A stretch of DNA of 64,000 bases from Lentilactobacillus sp. Marseille-Q4993 (lineage in GTDB: Bacteria > Bacillota > Bacilli > Lactobacillales > Lactobacillaceae), in assembly GCF_951230165.1 (NCBI RefSeq), contig NZ_CATNVB010000009.1, positions 1 to 64,000 of the forward strand. Direction: 5' to 3'. Position numbers and translations under genes: made by a program. The notes below the pieces were generated by a model. The model made no database searches. It was not told the origin of the DNA and saw only the letters and a program-made list of their open reading frames with translations. Shown piece after piece: positions 43,209-52,206 of the stretch. Position 1 is the stretch's first letter. Every line of letters begins with the position of its first letter.

Positions 43209-43414
43209 CTGGGACATAACTAGGTAAATCGAAAAAAAGTAGCGATAAATTTCATTTTCTTGAAATTTATCGCTATTTTTTTGCTTTCATCCAAATTATT
43301 GCTACACGCAGTAGCCAACGGTAACTGAGGCCCATTATTCATGACCCTCAGTTACCGTTGGCCTTCCGGGGGTGAAACGACGAAAGCAACTTCGCATGCT
43401 TTCTGTTCCATCGC
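43209..43414 (-). repeat. Hairpin-rich interspersed repeat, copy B
   Basis: The reverse complement of this stretch aligns along its length with the repeat at 19706-19908. It has the same three hairpins and the same order, including TACTGCGTGTAGCAA and the right-hand TTTACCTAGTTATGTCCCA. The terminal repeat is TGGGACA on one end and TGGAACA on the other. It fills the gap between convergent genes. No coding potential. Confidence 0.85.
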
Positions 43415-43421
43415 CTTTTAT

Positions 43422-44145
43422 TCACCTAATTAAATAATACAAACCGCTGATTCCAATAAAAATGAAGACGGCTTTTTGAATCATGTTGATATTCATATTT
43501 CTGGTAACTCGGTTAGCAATCATCGTCCCAATTATTCCACCAACAATTCCAATCAAAATAAACTTAATATCCGCTACCGTTAAAATTCCGTCATAGAATC
43601 GGACACTAGTTACGTATACTTGATCAATCAAAAAGAACGTCTGAATGCTAGCAAGATACTCTTCTTTGGTAGCCGCTAACGACAAGAAGTACATTGCCAT
43701 CAAGGGGCCACCAATCCCGAATAATCCGTTGAAGAATTCCCGAGATTACCATAAAGGCAATCGCGACATAAATTGGATAATGCTGTTTAGCAGTCATCTT
43801 TTTAAAGAATAGAAAATAAACAGATAGTCCAATCAATAGCAGGCCAAGTAGCATTTTTAGAATCTTAACATCTAACACACCACCCAGTTTTAAAGAAAAG
43901 AACGCCACGCCAGCATAAACAATAAAGGGCCCTATCAGGCGGCTAACTTTAACGTGCTTTCGGTAGCGCACTGCCAACATCAAGTTAGAGACCGACATAA
44001 TCAAGGATGCAACCCCGGCACTCTGAGGAATTGGCAGAATACTTGGCAAAAACACCATTAACACAATTGCGGACCCAAAACCAGTAATTCCCTGAACTAG
44101 GCCAGCTAACACAGCTGGTAAGAAAATAAACCAAAGAATCGTCAC
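43422..44145 (-). pseudogene. TSUP family (TauE/SafE) transporter, frameshifted
   Basis: Two frames together encode a TSUP membrane protein of about 240 residues. The N-terminal part (GTG start at 44145, preceded by GGAG) has the first repeat motif GLVQGITGFGSAIVLM. The C-terminal part has the second, GLFGIGGPLMAMYFLS. The reading frame changes in SGF-FNGLFGIGGP: an extra A in the minus-strand run GGAATTC (plus 43737-43738) shifts the frame just before the second motif. Removing it restores the conserved sequence. It is either a recent pseudogene or a sequencing error. The family exports sulfite or organosulfonates. Confidence 0.87.
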
Positions 44146-44214
44146 TTAATCAACTCCAAACTAAACCATTATTACTATTATAGTGGACTTCGGAGAAAAG
44201 AAAATAGCGACAAC

Positions 44215-44430
44215 AAAAAAGGTACCTGTTTTCAATCAAAGTTGAAAACCGATACCCAATAAGTAGTTGGAACCAAAATTCCAACGGTAATATTAACGTC
44301 CCCCGTTAACATTCTATTCTTACCCCCATGCTTCTATTCCCCAACAAAAGCATGATGCATTCTATGTTAAACCGTTCCCCCTCAACCCATCCCCATGGGT
44401 TGATCAGCTGCGTTGCTTCAACTGATGTAT
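44215..44430 (-). ncRNA. Candidate structured small RNA with G-rich loops
   Basis: No gene fits this stretch, yet it is densely structured and ends in a strong minus-strand terminator (GGTATC...GTTTTCAA / TTGAAAAC...GGTACC, T6; 44215-44255). Upstream hairpins include TTAACG-GGGGA-CGTTAA (44293-44309), GTTGGAA / TTCCAAC (about 44266-44285), CATGCTT / AAGCATG with GGGG in the loop (about 44328-44354), and CAACCCAT-GGGG-ATGGGTTG (44383-44402). GGGGA recurs in or beside most loops. The plus strand would give CCCC loops, so the transcribed strand is inferred from the terminator. Confidence 0.5.
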
Positions 44431-44814
44431 ATAGAATACCAAGTGCAATTGCTTATGTAACCAATAAGTTAAATCTTCTTGATTATTTCAAACTCACTTC
44501 ATTATTTCTTCACAATTTATCATGATAAATAATATTTTTGAACATTTATTAGATAAATGTCGCAATAGGCAGACATAGTTGCCCACACTTTCGTCATCAT
44601 CGTAATATTCCATACACAATTTGCCCAAATATTACAAGTTTTTTGTCCCACCTAGTTTACATTTTACGCAACCAATCCCCGCCCAATGCCTTTTATCCTA
44701 CATTACAAACTATTTTTAACCGTCACTTTTTTAATATATTGTGGTAATTGTCCTGATAACTTGAGTAGGTAAGATATGCCCCATAGTTTGAAAAAGAAAA
44801 TATGAGGTGTAATT
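44431..44814. other. AT-rich intergenic region before the NlpC/P60 gene
   Basis: No open frame, repeat or RNA is evident. The stretch is AT-rich and includes ATTTATCATGATAAAT, a perfect 16-bp palindrome at about 44516-44531, which may be a protein-binding site or the upstream promoter region of the candidate RNA. Confidence 0.4.
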
Positions 44815-45471
44815 TTGAAATTCAAAAAAAGTTTATTATCATTAGCATTTGCAGGCGCAGTTCTCGGTGGATCAGCACTAACAGCTACTTCAGCTAGTGC
44901 CGACACTTACACTAACGCCCAACAAACTCAAGCCGCTAGTTACTATGCCAACAATGGCTACAACAATTACAATAACTACGCAACTTACCAACAATCAGCA
45001 ACTACCAATGGTTACACAACCACCCCAACAACTCAGACCACAACGACAACCACTACTACCCAATCTGCAAATAACACTACTTCAAGTAGCAGTACTTCAG
45101 ATTCAAAGGCTCAAGCAGTTGTTAGTTTGGCTAAGAAATTAGCTGGCCAAAACATCCCTTACGTATGGGGTGGCGAATCACTCAGCGGTATGGACTGTTC
45201 AGGTCTTACCGACTACGTTTACCAAAAAGCCGCTAATATCAAACTCGGCCACTACACCGTTACCCAAGAAAGCCACGTAACCAAGAAGGCCGTTTCAGCT
45301 GCTAAGCCTGGCGACCTGCTATTCTGGGGAGCCCAAGGCGCAACTCACCACGTTGCTATCTACATCGGTAACAACCAATTCGTTGCTGCTCCACAACCAG
45401 GTCAAAATGTTGATATCGAAACCATCAACAGTGCGTTCATGCCTAGCTTTGCTGGTCACGTTAACGGATAA
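44815..45471 (+). CDS. Secreted NlpC/P60 endopeptidase
   Basis: A 218-residue peptidoglycan hydrolase. It has a signal peptide (1-30, TSASADTYT), a low-complexity Asn/Tyr/Thr-rich linker (about 31-100) and an NlpC/P60 domain (about 105-218). The catalytic Cys is in SGMDCSGLTDYVYQ and the His in ATHHVAIYIGNN, followed by the third polar residue in the next strand. It cuts stem-peptide bonds in the wall. The start is TTG at 44815 with GAGGTG before it; the next ATG would lose the signal peptide. Confidence 0.93.
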   Translation: MKFKKSLLSLAFAGAVLGGSALTATSASADTYTNAQQTQAASYYANNGYNNYNNYATYQQSATTNGYTTTPTTQTTTTTTTTQSANNTTSSSSTSDSKAQAVVSLAKKLAGQNIPYVWGGESLSGMDCSGLTDYVYQKAANIKLGHYTVTQESHVTKKAVSAAKPGDLLFWGAQGATHHVAIYIGNNQFVAAPQPGQNVDIETINSAFMPSFAGHVNG

Positions 45472-45501
45472 CAATTAGACAAGTTCAAAATTAATAAAGA
45501 C

Positions 45502-45540
45502 CCGTCAACGATTATCAAATCGCTGGCGGATTTTTTTCTT
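45502..45540 (+). terminator. Terminator of the NlpC/P60 gene
   Basis: Imperfect stem CCGTCA...GA / TC...TGGCGG followed by T7. Confidence 0.65.
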
Positions 45541-45596
45541 TTCCCAGGCCAAGATAGCGGTACAATTATTATTAAACAAACAGGAGATGACATTTT

Positions 45597-45944
45597 ATGC
45601 TTTGGATTCACTTAATAACTTGGGTACTGCTATTGATTGTCGTACTAATTGATCTGTTTGGATCATCCCAACGCCCAATTGTTTGGCAGATGATTGCTCG
45701 GGTTCTTTACCTGGTAGCAATTGGGAGCGGAATATTCTTACTCATTGAAACCTTCAAATACAACCCATCAATGAGCATTATCAAAATCATCGTTGCCCTT
45801 GGTTCAATTGCCCTAATTGAAATTGCGTTTGCCAAGCAAAACAAAAAGCAACTCACTACTGGATTGGTCTGGGACGCAATTATTGGCCTGGTTGTCGTTG
45901 GCGTTCTTGGCTTGTGGTTAGCTCAGGGAAGACCATTTATCTAA
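45597..45944 (+). CDS. YisL family membrane protein (DUF1516)
   Basis: A 115-residue protein with four hydrophobic helices. The beginning MLWIHLITWVLLLIVVLIDL and the final GLVWDAIIGLVVVGVLGLWL follow the DUF1516/YisL family. AGGAGATG precedes the ATG. Function unknown. Single-gene unit with a terminator on each side. Confidence 0.82.
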   Translation: MLWIHLITWVLLLIVVLIDLFGSSQRPIVWQMIARVLYLVAIGSGIFLLIETFKYNPSMSIIKIIVALGSIALIEIAFAKQNKKQLTTGLVWDAIIGLVVVGVLGLWLAQGRPFI

Positions 45945-45949
45945 CAAAA

Positions 45950-45993
45950 AACATCTCAAATTCAGAAATATCTGAATTTTGAGATGTTTTTTT
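45950..45993. terminator. Bidirectional terminator
   Basis: Stem AACATCTCAAATTCAGA / TCTGAATTTTGAGATGTT with A-run left and T-run right. It ends both the DUF1516 gene and the convergent amidase gene. Confidence 0.92.
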
Positions 45994-46002
45994 AGTTAAA
46001 TG

Positions 46003-48216
46003 TTACTTTATAGCCATCACATACTCTTTGTTGGCAGTCACGTAGTTACCATTCGTAAGTTGGAATCTCGTGACGTTACCATCATGGGTGATCTTTTTGA
46101 CCTTTAAAGTCGTCCCCTTCTTTTCATAGGCTAACTTTTTAGTCAAATTGTCTTTATCATACTGGTAAATCCCATGAGCATTGATAACCTTAATTTGCTT
46201 AGACGATGGCAATGTCGAATAAAACAGTGGTTCAACAAAGTCCTGTCTTGTAGTGATGTAACCACTCTTGTCATTTCTGGTATCAATAACGTGGTACTTC
46301 AATCTACCCTCAGTTGACCGTTTATAGCCGGTAACTAACAGGGTATCTCTGTATGGCCGAGTAGCCTTACTGATTTTCTCTACTTTTTGACTCTCAGTAA
46401 AGGTTGCGTGCTGATACATATACATTGATTTCTTAGCGTAAACCAAAATCTCAGTCACTGGCTGCTTTTGTTCTTTGACCTTAACTGGAGCTTTGCTTGC
46501 TGGCACTCCAGCATAAGGTGGTTTGACGTTGATTAGAGCGGACCAGTTACCGCTAGAAACAAGTCCACTGGCATCAGATTTAGGCTGAGTTACACTCTCA
46601 TCACTATGACTCAACATCTTAAATTGATTATTTTGTTCAAACAGTTTAGCCATTGTAATCAGCGTTTCATCCTGACCCTTTGCCGCTTCTAGTTGAACTC
46701 CCAGTGGCATATTAGCGCCACTTACGTAGGTTGGTAAACTAATTGCTGGGTCGCCACTAATATTGGCAAGTTGAGTAAATGGCGTCTTGCTTAAACCATG
46801 TAGCCAAGCATCGTAGATCAACTTCATCTGGCCATTAAAATCAAGACTGTCCATTTGCTTAATTTTTTCAGCGTATGCTGGTAACACAATTGGATCATCG
46901 TTTTTTGGTGCAGTCGTTGCCGTTGTTGGTGTTAAGTAAATTGGGTATTGCTTGTGAAACTCAGCCATTTTGGACTGCATATCCGCAAAATCGGCCTTTG
47001 TTTGATTCATTAAAGTTGAATAAGCAGTCGAATCATTCTTTGCCTTTACGCTAGCTCGATATAGAGCGTAGGTAATCGGATTAACATCATTAAATTGTAA
47101 ATCTCGGCCAAGCTTTTGTTTAGCCTGATACTCCGCAAATGATCCTTCGCTAAGTGAGTTGGCAAAGTATCCCTGCATCAATTTAACGCCATCAACTGGA
47201 GCATCAACCTGCTTAACATTAAATCCTTGGGACTTTAAGAAAGCAACGGTATTTTCAACAGCCTTAACCGCATCATCACTGACTGGCGTTCCAACCGGTG
47301 ACTTAGTCGAATATGCAATCGTCAAAGATTTCAAATTAGCTGGGGCAGGAGTTGCCTCAATATTAGTTCCTTTAAAGGTATCAAAGAATGTCTGTAGGTC
47401 TGCCGTTGATTTAGTTTCAGCTAAGTTAACTACTCCTGGGGCACTCTTACCATCAGTTTTGATGATTCCTTGAGTTGGCTTTAATCCAATTAAACCAGTC
47501 CATGATGCAGGAATTCTGATCGAACCACCGGCATCGTTAGCTGTTGCGATTGGCGTAATCCCATCAGCAACACTCGCAGCTGACCCACCAGAAGAACCAC
47601 CTGGATTATAGTCAGTATTCCACGGGTTACTTGCATTACCATACGCAATCGAACTCGTCACATTAAATAATCCCATTTCCGGAAAGTTTGTCTGGCCAAT
47701 TGGAATAAAGCCATCACTTCTCACCTGTTGAACAAACCGACTATCAATTTTAGATACCACATCCTTATTGAAAGCAAGTCCATTTGAATTCTCACCACCA
47801 GCAATTGTGTGAGTCAATCCCTTTATCAGGATTGGAACTCCATAAAACGGTTGGCCAGTATCCTTTAATTCCCTAGCTTCCTTCAAAGCATCTGCCTCAC
47901 GGGTTGTGATAACCGCATTAAGTGTCGGATTATCAGCTTTAAGTTTGTTATAAGCAAGCTTAACCAGTTGTTCACTAGTGACTCTTCCAGACCGAACCAT
48001 TTGGGCTAATTCAGTCGCACTACTATTCTCATAGGTTGTCATACTAATGCCGGTCTGATCAGTTGTCGCAGTGACCGGCGATTGAGCTAATGAACTGCTT
48101 GTCAAACCATCGTTCGCAGTTGCCACAGTTCCCGACGCTACCAGCAATATTCCGGCGGCCGTAACCGTTTTCAACAAATTATGTATTACGCCATTAATTT
48201 TTCTCAAACTTTTCAT
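46003..48216 (-). CDS. Secreted amidase-signature enzyme with DUF5776 wall-binding tail
   Basis: A 737-residue exported protein. It has a signal peptide (about 1-34), an amidase-signature domain (about 60-540) with the Ser-cisSer-Lys elements: Lys in PILIKGLTHT, paired Ser in NPGGSSGGSAASVADG, and GGSIRIPASWTG. A linker and C-terminal DUF5776 repeats (about 590-737; IKVINAHGIYQYDKDN, TRFQLTNGNYVTANKEYV) follow and should bind the cell wall. Extracellular amidases of this kind act on peptides or wall amides. GGGGAG abuts the ATG, so the TTG at 48207, nine bases later, may be the true start. Confidence 0.9.
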   Translation of the reverse strand: MKSLRKINGVIHNLLKTVTAAGILLVASGTVATANDGLTSSSLAQSPVTATTDQTGISMTTYENSSATELAQMVRSGRVTSEQLVKLAYNKLKADNPTLNAVITTREADALKEARELKDTGQPFYGVPILIKGLTHTIAGGENSNGLAFNKDVVSKIDSRFVQQVRSDGFIPIGQTNFPEMGLFNVTSSIAYGNASNPWNTDYNPGGSSGGSAASVADGITPIATANDAGGSIRIPASWTGLIGLKPTQGIIKTDGKSAPGVVNLAETKSTADLQTFFDTFKGTNIEATPAPANLKSLTIAYSTKSPVGTPVSDDAVKAVENTVAFLKSQGFNVKQVDAPVDGVKLMQGYFANSLSEGSFAEYQAKQKLGRDLQFNDVNPITYALYRASVKAKNDSTAYSTLMNQTKADFADMQSKMAEFHKQYPIYLTPTTATTAPKNDDPIVLPAYAEKIKQMDSLDFNGQMKLIYDAWLHGLSKTPFTQLANISGDPAISLPTYVSGANMPLGVQLEAAKGQDETLITMAKLFEQNNQFKMLSHSDESVTQPKSDASGLVSSGNWSALINVKPPYAGVPASKAPVKVKEQKQPVTEILVYAKKSMYMYQHATFTESQKVEKISKATRPYRDTLLVTGYKRSTEGRLKYHVIDTRNDKSGYITTRQDFVEPLFYSTLPSSKQIKVINAHGIYQYDKDNLTKKLAYEKKGTTLKVKKITHDGNVTRFQLTNGNYVTANKEYVMAIK

Positions 48217-48250
48217 CTCCCCATATAAGATTAATTATAACTGAGCAAAC

Positions 48251-48290
48251 TAAAAAAAGCACTGCAAATTTCACAATCTGCAATGCCTCT
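48251..48290 (-). terminator. Terminator of the DUF915 hydrolase gene
   Basis: Stem GCATTGCAGA / TTTGCAGTGC-type arms followed by T7 on the minus strand. Confidence 0.75.
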
Positions 48291-48302
48291 TCATAATCTA
48301 GC

Positions 48303-49262
48303 TTATCCCAACAAGAATTTGGCCATGCTTTTCTTAACTGGTTGGTTATTAATATGGATCATTCGGTGCTGGGCATTATACCCCATAAACCGTTTTTGAT
48401 GATAAGCAATCGGCAGCCCTTTAACCAAATACCGAATACTCTGAGCAGAAACGGTGGTAACCACCCCATCAGATCTAGTTCCGTTGCCTAAATCACCATA
48501 CATATTTAAAATCTTAAGTCCTCGCGGTAGATTCTTTCGGAACTTCAGTAAGTGTTTGAACTCCGGATGAATAATCATCGGCCGGCCCTTCCGACCAAAC
48601 CGGTTGATGTGATACCCATCATTGAAGAGGTAACGAGCATTACCAGTAGCCATCGACATTGGGCCATTGAACCTTAGCACCCCGTTGAAAGCCCCAGAAA
48701 TCGTTACCAGTCGGTCAATCTTGGCATGCTTTTCAAACTTAGGGTGGGTCTCCAAAAAGTTAACCCAAGTGTATGCCCCCATCGAATGGCCAACGGCGGA
48801 ATATCTTGTGAACTTATATGTTTTTGCTAACTTGTTCATCGCTTGGTTGAGCTGACGGGTAAATACGTAATCCCCCGCCCGATTATTTTTCATGATAATA
48901 GCAATCGTATTATGAGTCGTTGCTGACTGCTTATAATTCCCGGTGATTTTGATCCGGTTCCCCGCATCAACGTACACTTTGAGTCCCTTCCGCACATGCT
49001 TGTGTTTAGCGAGACTATTGATTAAATACTTTTCTGACCAGTACTTCCCATTAAACCCGTGAAGAAAAACAATCGGTTCATTTTTCGCAGTTGTCGGCAC
49101 TGCCTTTACCGGCTTATGAACCGTGTACATAACGGGTTTGATTGGCTTGTTAACACTCTGAGCCTGACTAGAAATCTCACCGCCACCAAAACAGACAGCA
49201 GTAAAAAAAGCCAGTCCGAGTATTTGCGCCCAGCTGGTCAGTAACTTTTTCCTTGTAGACAA
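48303..49262 (-). CDS. Secreted alpha/beta hydrolase (DUF915)
   Basis: A 319-residue exported esterase/lipase-like protein. It has a signal peptide (about 1-30), the oxyanion strand PIVFLHGFNGKYWSE, the nucleophile elbow AVGHSMGAYTWVNF (Ser in GHSMG), and a likely catalytic His near the end in YNAQHRMIH. The DUF915 family is widespread in lactobacilli and Listeria as surface hydrolases. The TTG at 49262 is chosen because GGGGG lies 8 bases upstream, whereas the upstream TTG would overlap that site. No anchor motif. Confidence 0.87.
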   Translation of the reverse strand: MSTRKKLLTSWAQILGLAFFTAVCFGGGEISSQAQSVNKPIKPVMYTVHKPVKAVPTTAKNEPIVFLHGFNGKYWSEKYLINSLAKHKHVRKGLKVYVDAGNRIKITGNYKQSATTHNTIAIIMKNNRAGDYVFTRQLNQAMNKLAKTYKFTRYSAVGHSMGAYTWVNFLETHPKFEKHAKIDRLVTISGAFNGVLRFNGPMSMATGNARYLFNDGYHINRFGRKGRPMIIHPEFKHLLKFRKNLPRGLKILNMYGDLGNGTRSDGVVTTVSAQSIRYLVKGLPIAYHQKRFMGYNAQHRMIHINNQPVKKSMAKFLLG

Positions 49263-49328
49263 TGTTTTATCCCCCAATGAATAAAATTATGACAATGTCC
49301 ATTATAGCATAGTGATTATGTCGGTAAT

Positions 49329-49679
49329 TCAAAACCTCAGGCTTAAAACAATCCCGCTTACTGGAACCTTTTTAATCGAGTAAAGGACACTCTCCATAGG
49401 AAATCTAAAAACTTCACCATCATCAGTTTGACAATAAAATTGGCTATATTCATCGTTATCGAAAATCTCTTGAAACCGTGCTTCCCTAGTTTCGTCTTCG
49501 AAGAACAACTTTAATTGTTCGTTCTCCTCAGCGGTGAGTCTAACATTTTGACTATGAATCTCGTTAGTTCTAGCGGGATCCAATCGCAAAACACTCTGGG
49601 TATCACTACTCAACCCATCAAACTGTTTTTCCTTCCCAGTATCATCAATGAAGACGATGCTCCGAATAATTTTTTTCAT
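49329..49679 (-). CDS. Conserved hypothetical protein
   Basis: A 116-residue acidic cytosolic protein (IRSIVFIDDTGKEKQFDGLS; FFEDETREARFQEIFDNDEY; FRFPMESVLYSIKKVP). No signal, membrane segment or known motif. GGGGGAAACG precedes the ATG at 49679, which is preferred over upstream starts. Function not recognised. Monocistronic. Confidence 0.65.
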   Translation of the reverse strand: MKKIIRSIVFIDDTGKEKQFDGLSSDTQSVLRLDPARTNEIHSQNVRLTAEENEQLKLFFEDETREARFQEIFDNDEYSQFYCQTDDGEVFRFPMESVLYSIKKVPVSGIVLSLRF

Positions 49680-49937
49680 ACGTTTCCCCCGTGTTTTCCC
49701 CAAAACATCTTCCAGTCTATTAAATCACAGATAACTAAATCGAACTAATAAGTAGTCTGATAAATAATAATTAGTATCCCCCGCAAACGATTGTCAATTC
49801 GCTCATTTTATTTTAATTTTTAGCAATTAGCTGTTTACATATTTTCTAAATAAGCTATACTAAACAACGGTTTTTGTCGACTGTTGGTTCTAATCAACAT
49901 TTAATAATCACTTAAAAATAACGTGGAGATGAACAAA

Positions 49938-50864
49938 ATGGTATCGTCCTTAGTAAGTGCCCTGCTACCAATCGTAGTTACCCTGCTTCTTGGATATTAC
50001 GCAGCTAGCAAAAAAGATTTTTCTGGAAAACAGGCTGGGTGGATCAATAAACTAGTCCTTAATTACACTCTGCCCCTAAGTTTGTTTGGTGGTGTGTTGA
50101 GCACCAATCGAGATGAAATTTTTAGTCGGCTAGACGTTGCTGTGTGGACTTTTGCTGGTATGGCTGGTGGGTTTATCATTGTCTACCTGATTGCAAAGTA
50201 TGGTTTTCACCAAACAAAATCCCTAGCAACCCTCCACGCTCTAACAATTGCTGGGCCTGCCGTTCCGTTTATCGGGCCAACGATTTTAGGGACTCTGTTC
50301 CCTCATGACAGTGCGTTGCTTGTCACTATTGGTGGTCTAGTAATGAACATCGTTCAGATTCCAATTGCGGTAATGCTCCTTTCGTCAGACAGCGCAGATT
50401 CAGATGTAAGTGGATTTCAGATTATGAAGGACGCATTCAAGAAACCGGTAGCCTGGGCACCAGTCCTTGCCTTTGCACTATCAATGCTTGGAGTTCAGAT
50501 CGCACCGCAATGGCAACGGGTCTTCTCAGTGCTTGGTAACGCAACTGGTGGATTAGCCCTGTTTGCATCAGGAGTGATTTTGTACTCAGAACGGCCAAGC
50601 TTTTCAAAGGCAGTCTGGGTCAATGCTCTGTCAAAGAACATTCTCCTACCGCTGATTATTTTTGGTTTCATGATCCTCTTCAAGTCGCCAAAAGTAACGA
50701 TGGATATGGCATTGATGACGTTGGGGATTCCGACCGCTGCAATCTCGACCATCTTTGCAAACCAGTACCACGTGGCGGAACGGGAGATGGCATCAACTTT
50801 ATCATTGAGTACGTTTATGTCGGTAATCTCGTTGGGATTGATGATGTTAGCGAGAGGAATATAG
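49938..50864 (+). CDS. AEC family transporter (malate/auxin-efflux-carrier type)
   Basis: A 308-residue membrane protein with about ten helices in the two-bundle AEC layout. Landmarks are LVLNYTLPLSLFGGVLSTNR, LTIAGPAVPFIGPTILGTLF and GNATGGLALFASGVILYSER. In lactic bacteria such carriers move malate or other organic acids. GGAGATGAAC precedes the ATG at 49938. No malolactic genes are adjacent, so the substrate is open. A terminator follows. Confidence 0.88.
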   Translation: MVSSLVSALLPIVVTLLLGYYAASKKDFSGKQAGWINKLVLNYTLPLSLFGGVLSTNRDEIFSRLDVAVWTFAGMAGGFIIVYLIAKYGFHQTKSLATLHALTIAGPAVPFIGPTILGTLFPHDSALLVTIGGLVMNIVQIPIAVMLLSSDSADSDVSGFQIMKDAFKKPVAWAPVLAFALSMLGVQIAPQWQRVFSVLGNATGGLALFASGVILYSERPSFSKAVWVNALSKNILLPLIIFGFMILFKSPKVTMDMALMTLGIPTAAISTIFANQYHVAEREMASTLSLSTFMSVISLGLMMLARGI

Positions 50865-50876
50865 GTGAATTGAAAT

Positions 50877-50915
50877 AAGGCAACGATTCTTTGGGGGAGT
50901 CGTTGTCTTTTTCTT
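50877..50915 (+). terminator. Terminator of the AEC transporter gene
   Basis: Stem GGCAACGA / TCGTTGTC-type arms followed by TTTTTC. Confidence 0.75.
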
Positions 50916-50993
50916 TATACTCAAGCTTAATTCAACACTCTATTTTCAAATGTTTGTATACTTTACATAAAAACAACTTGGAGGTGTCCCACC

Positions 50994-51377
50994 ATGAAAG
51001 CCTTATCCATCAGAGCCGACTACGCCAACGAAATCTTCATGGGTGATAAAGTCGAAGAATACCGTTCCTGGAAGACTGATTACCGTGGTCCATTGCTAGT
51101 TTGCACTACCCAACGCAAAATCAAAGGTACCATTCCTGGCCATGCCTTTGTCATCGTAAATCTGTATGATATCGAGAAACTCGGGGATCGCGATTATGCC
51201 TGGCAAATCGAAGTTGAAGATTTCATTGAACCTTTCCCGGTCAAGGGCAAATTACACCTGTACGATGTTGATGATTCTCTGATTCACATTCATAAAGAAT
51301 TACGACCGGAGAATAAACCAAATCAGGCAACGTTTGATAAATACTTCGATAAATATATTCAACCGCTAATTTACTAA
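50994..51377 (+). CDS. ASCH domain protein
   Basis: A 127-residue cytosolic protein. MKALSIRADYANEIFMGDKV followed by EEYRSWKTDYRGPLLVCTTQ is the ASCH (PUA-like beta-barrel) pattern with the conserved E-x-R-x-W and Y-R-G-x-L segments. ASCH proteins are proposed RNA-binding proteins, and some hydrolyse acetylated nucleosides. GGAGGTG precedes the ATG. Single gene. Confidence 0.88.
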   Translation: MKALSIRADYANEIFMGDKVEEYRSWKTDYRGPLLVCTTQRKIKGTIPGHAFVIVNLYDIEKLGDRDYAWQIEVEDFIEPFPVKGKLHLYDVDDSLIHIHKELRPENKPNQATFDKYFDKYIQPLIY

Positions 51378-51389
51378 TTGTGGTTAAGG

Positions 51390-51448
51390 CATTAAAAAAG
51401 CTTCAGTGATAATCTTCATTAATTTGAAATTATCCCTGAAGCTATTAT
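51390..51448. terminator. Bidirectional terminator
   Basis: Stem AGCTTCAGTGATAAT / ATTATCCCTGAAGCT between convergent genes, flanked by A6 and T-rich sequence. Confidence 0.9.
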
Positions 51449-51452
51449 TTTA

Positions 51453-52130
51453 TTAACTTTTCCACCAAAAATTCTCAGTCGGCACATAAAAGATTCCATA
51501 CCTGGTGACCTTTACTTCAAGGTTCGTGTATCGCTTATTATCAAAACTGTTTTCGCTCAAAACGAACAGTTCCTTGATTGCTGGTTTCTCAGGAAAATAA
51601 ATCGCATAATCCCGACTTTTATTCGTATAGCCACTTTGATTAAAAGTTCTTAAATCAGTGATAATCGCATCCGCTGAAGGATAGTACCCAAACAAGTACA
51701 GCCGGGCGCTACTGGTTGGTGATAATAAACAAAAAAGTGTTCCTAGAAAGGCCAAGATTGCCACCGTGCTTATTCCTTTCGGCCGCTTTTCTCTGAGAAT
51801 GACGCACCCAAGCATCCACCCCGTCAGTAATAACAAGGCCGGAATAAACAAAGTCCGATAGGGAAAAATTCGAAACAGTTTAAAGGAAAACACCGTCAGT
51901 AGTGCAATCAAGGCTGCCAGACCCAGGTCGTTTTTTGACTTATCCTTCATATATCTCAGTAAGAAATATGTTCCCACAATAATCGGGATAAACCAAACAA
52001 TCAGAGATGGTATCAGCCACCAACCCTTATAACCATAGTATGTCTGCATGATAAAGTGCCTAACGCTCCAAAAACAAATAAGCAACGCCGTTATACCAAT
52101 TTTGATTAAACGTTCATAACTTGATCTCAT
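51453..52130 (-). CDS. Integral membrane protein, unknown
   Basis: A 225-residue protein with five or six hydrophobic segments in the first 145 residues and a C-terminal extracytoplasmic domain (about 150-225: YPSADAIITDLRTFNQSGY; KEVFVLSEN-like strand; LEVKVTRYGIFYVPTE). AAGGGAAAA precedes the ATG. No family recognised. It lies beside an HTH/DUF3278 pair but is separated from it by its own promoter region. Confidence 0.7.
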   Translation of the reverse strand: MRSSYERLIKIGITALLICFWSVRHFIMQTYYGYKGWWLIPSLIVWFIPIIVGTYFLLRYMKDKSKNDLGLAALIALLTVFSFKLFRIFPYRTLFIPALLLLTGWMLGCVILREKRPKGISTVAILAFLGTLFCLLSPTSSARLYLFGYYPSADAIITDLRTFNQSGYTNKSRDYAIYFPEKPAIKELFVLSENSFDNKRYTNLEVKVTRYGIFYVPTENFWWKS

Positions 52131-52206
52131 GTTAATTTTCCCTTCTGGGTTAATTCATCAAGTTAATTATAGAACAACGGGTAAATATGACCAAGACCAA
52201 TGCTAT

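Noticed and set aside
44216-44430. 6S RNA, tmRNA, SRP RNA or RNase P RNA
   Set aside because: Hallmark sequences of these families were not found; the candidate is left unassigned.
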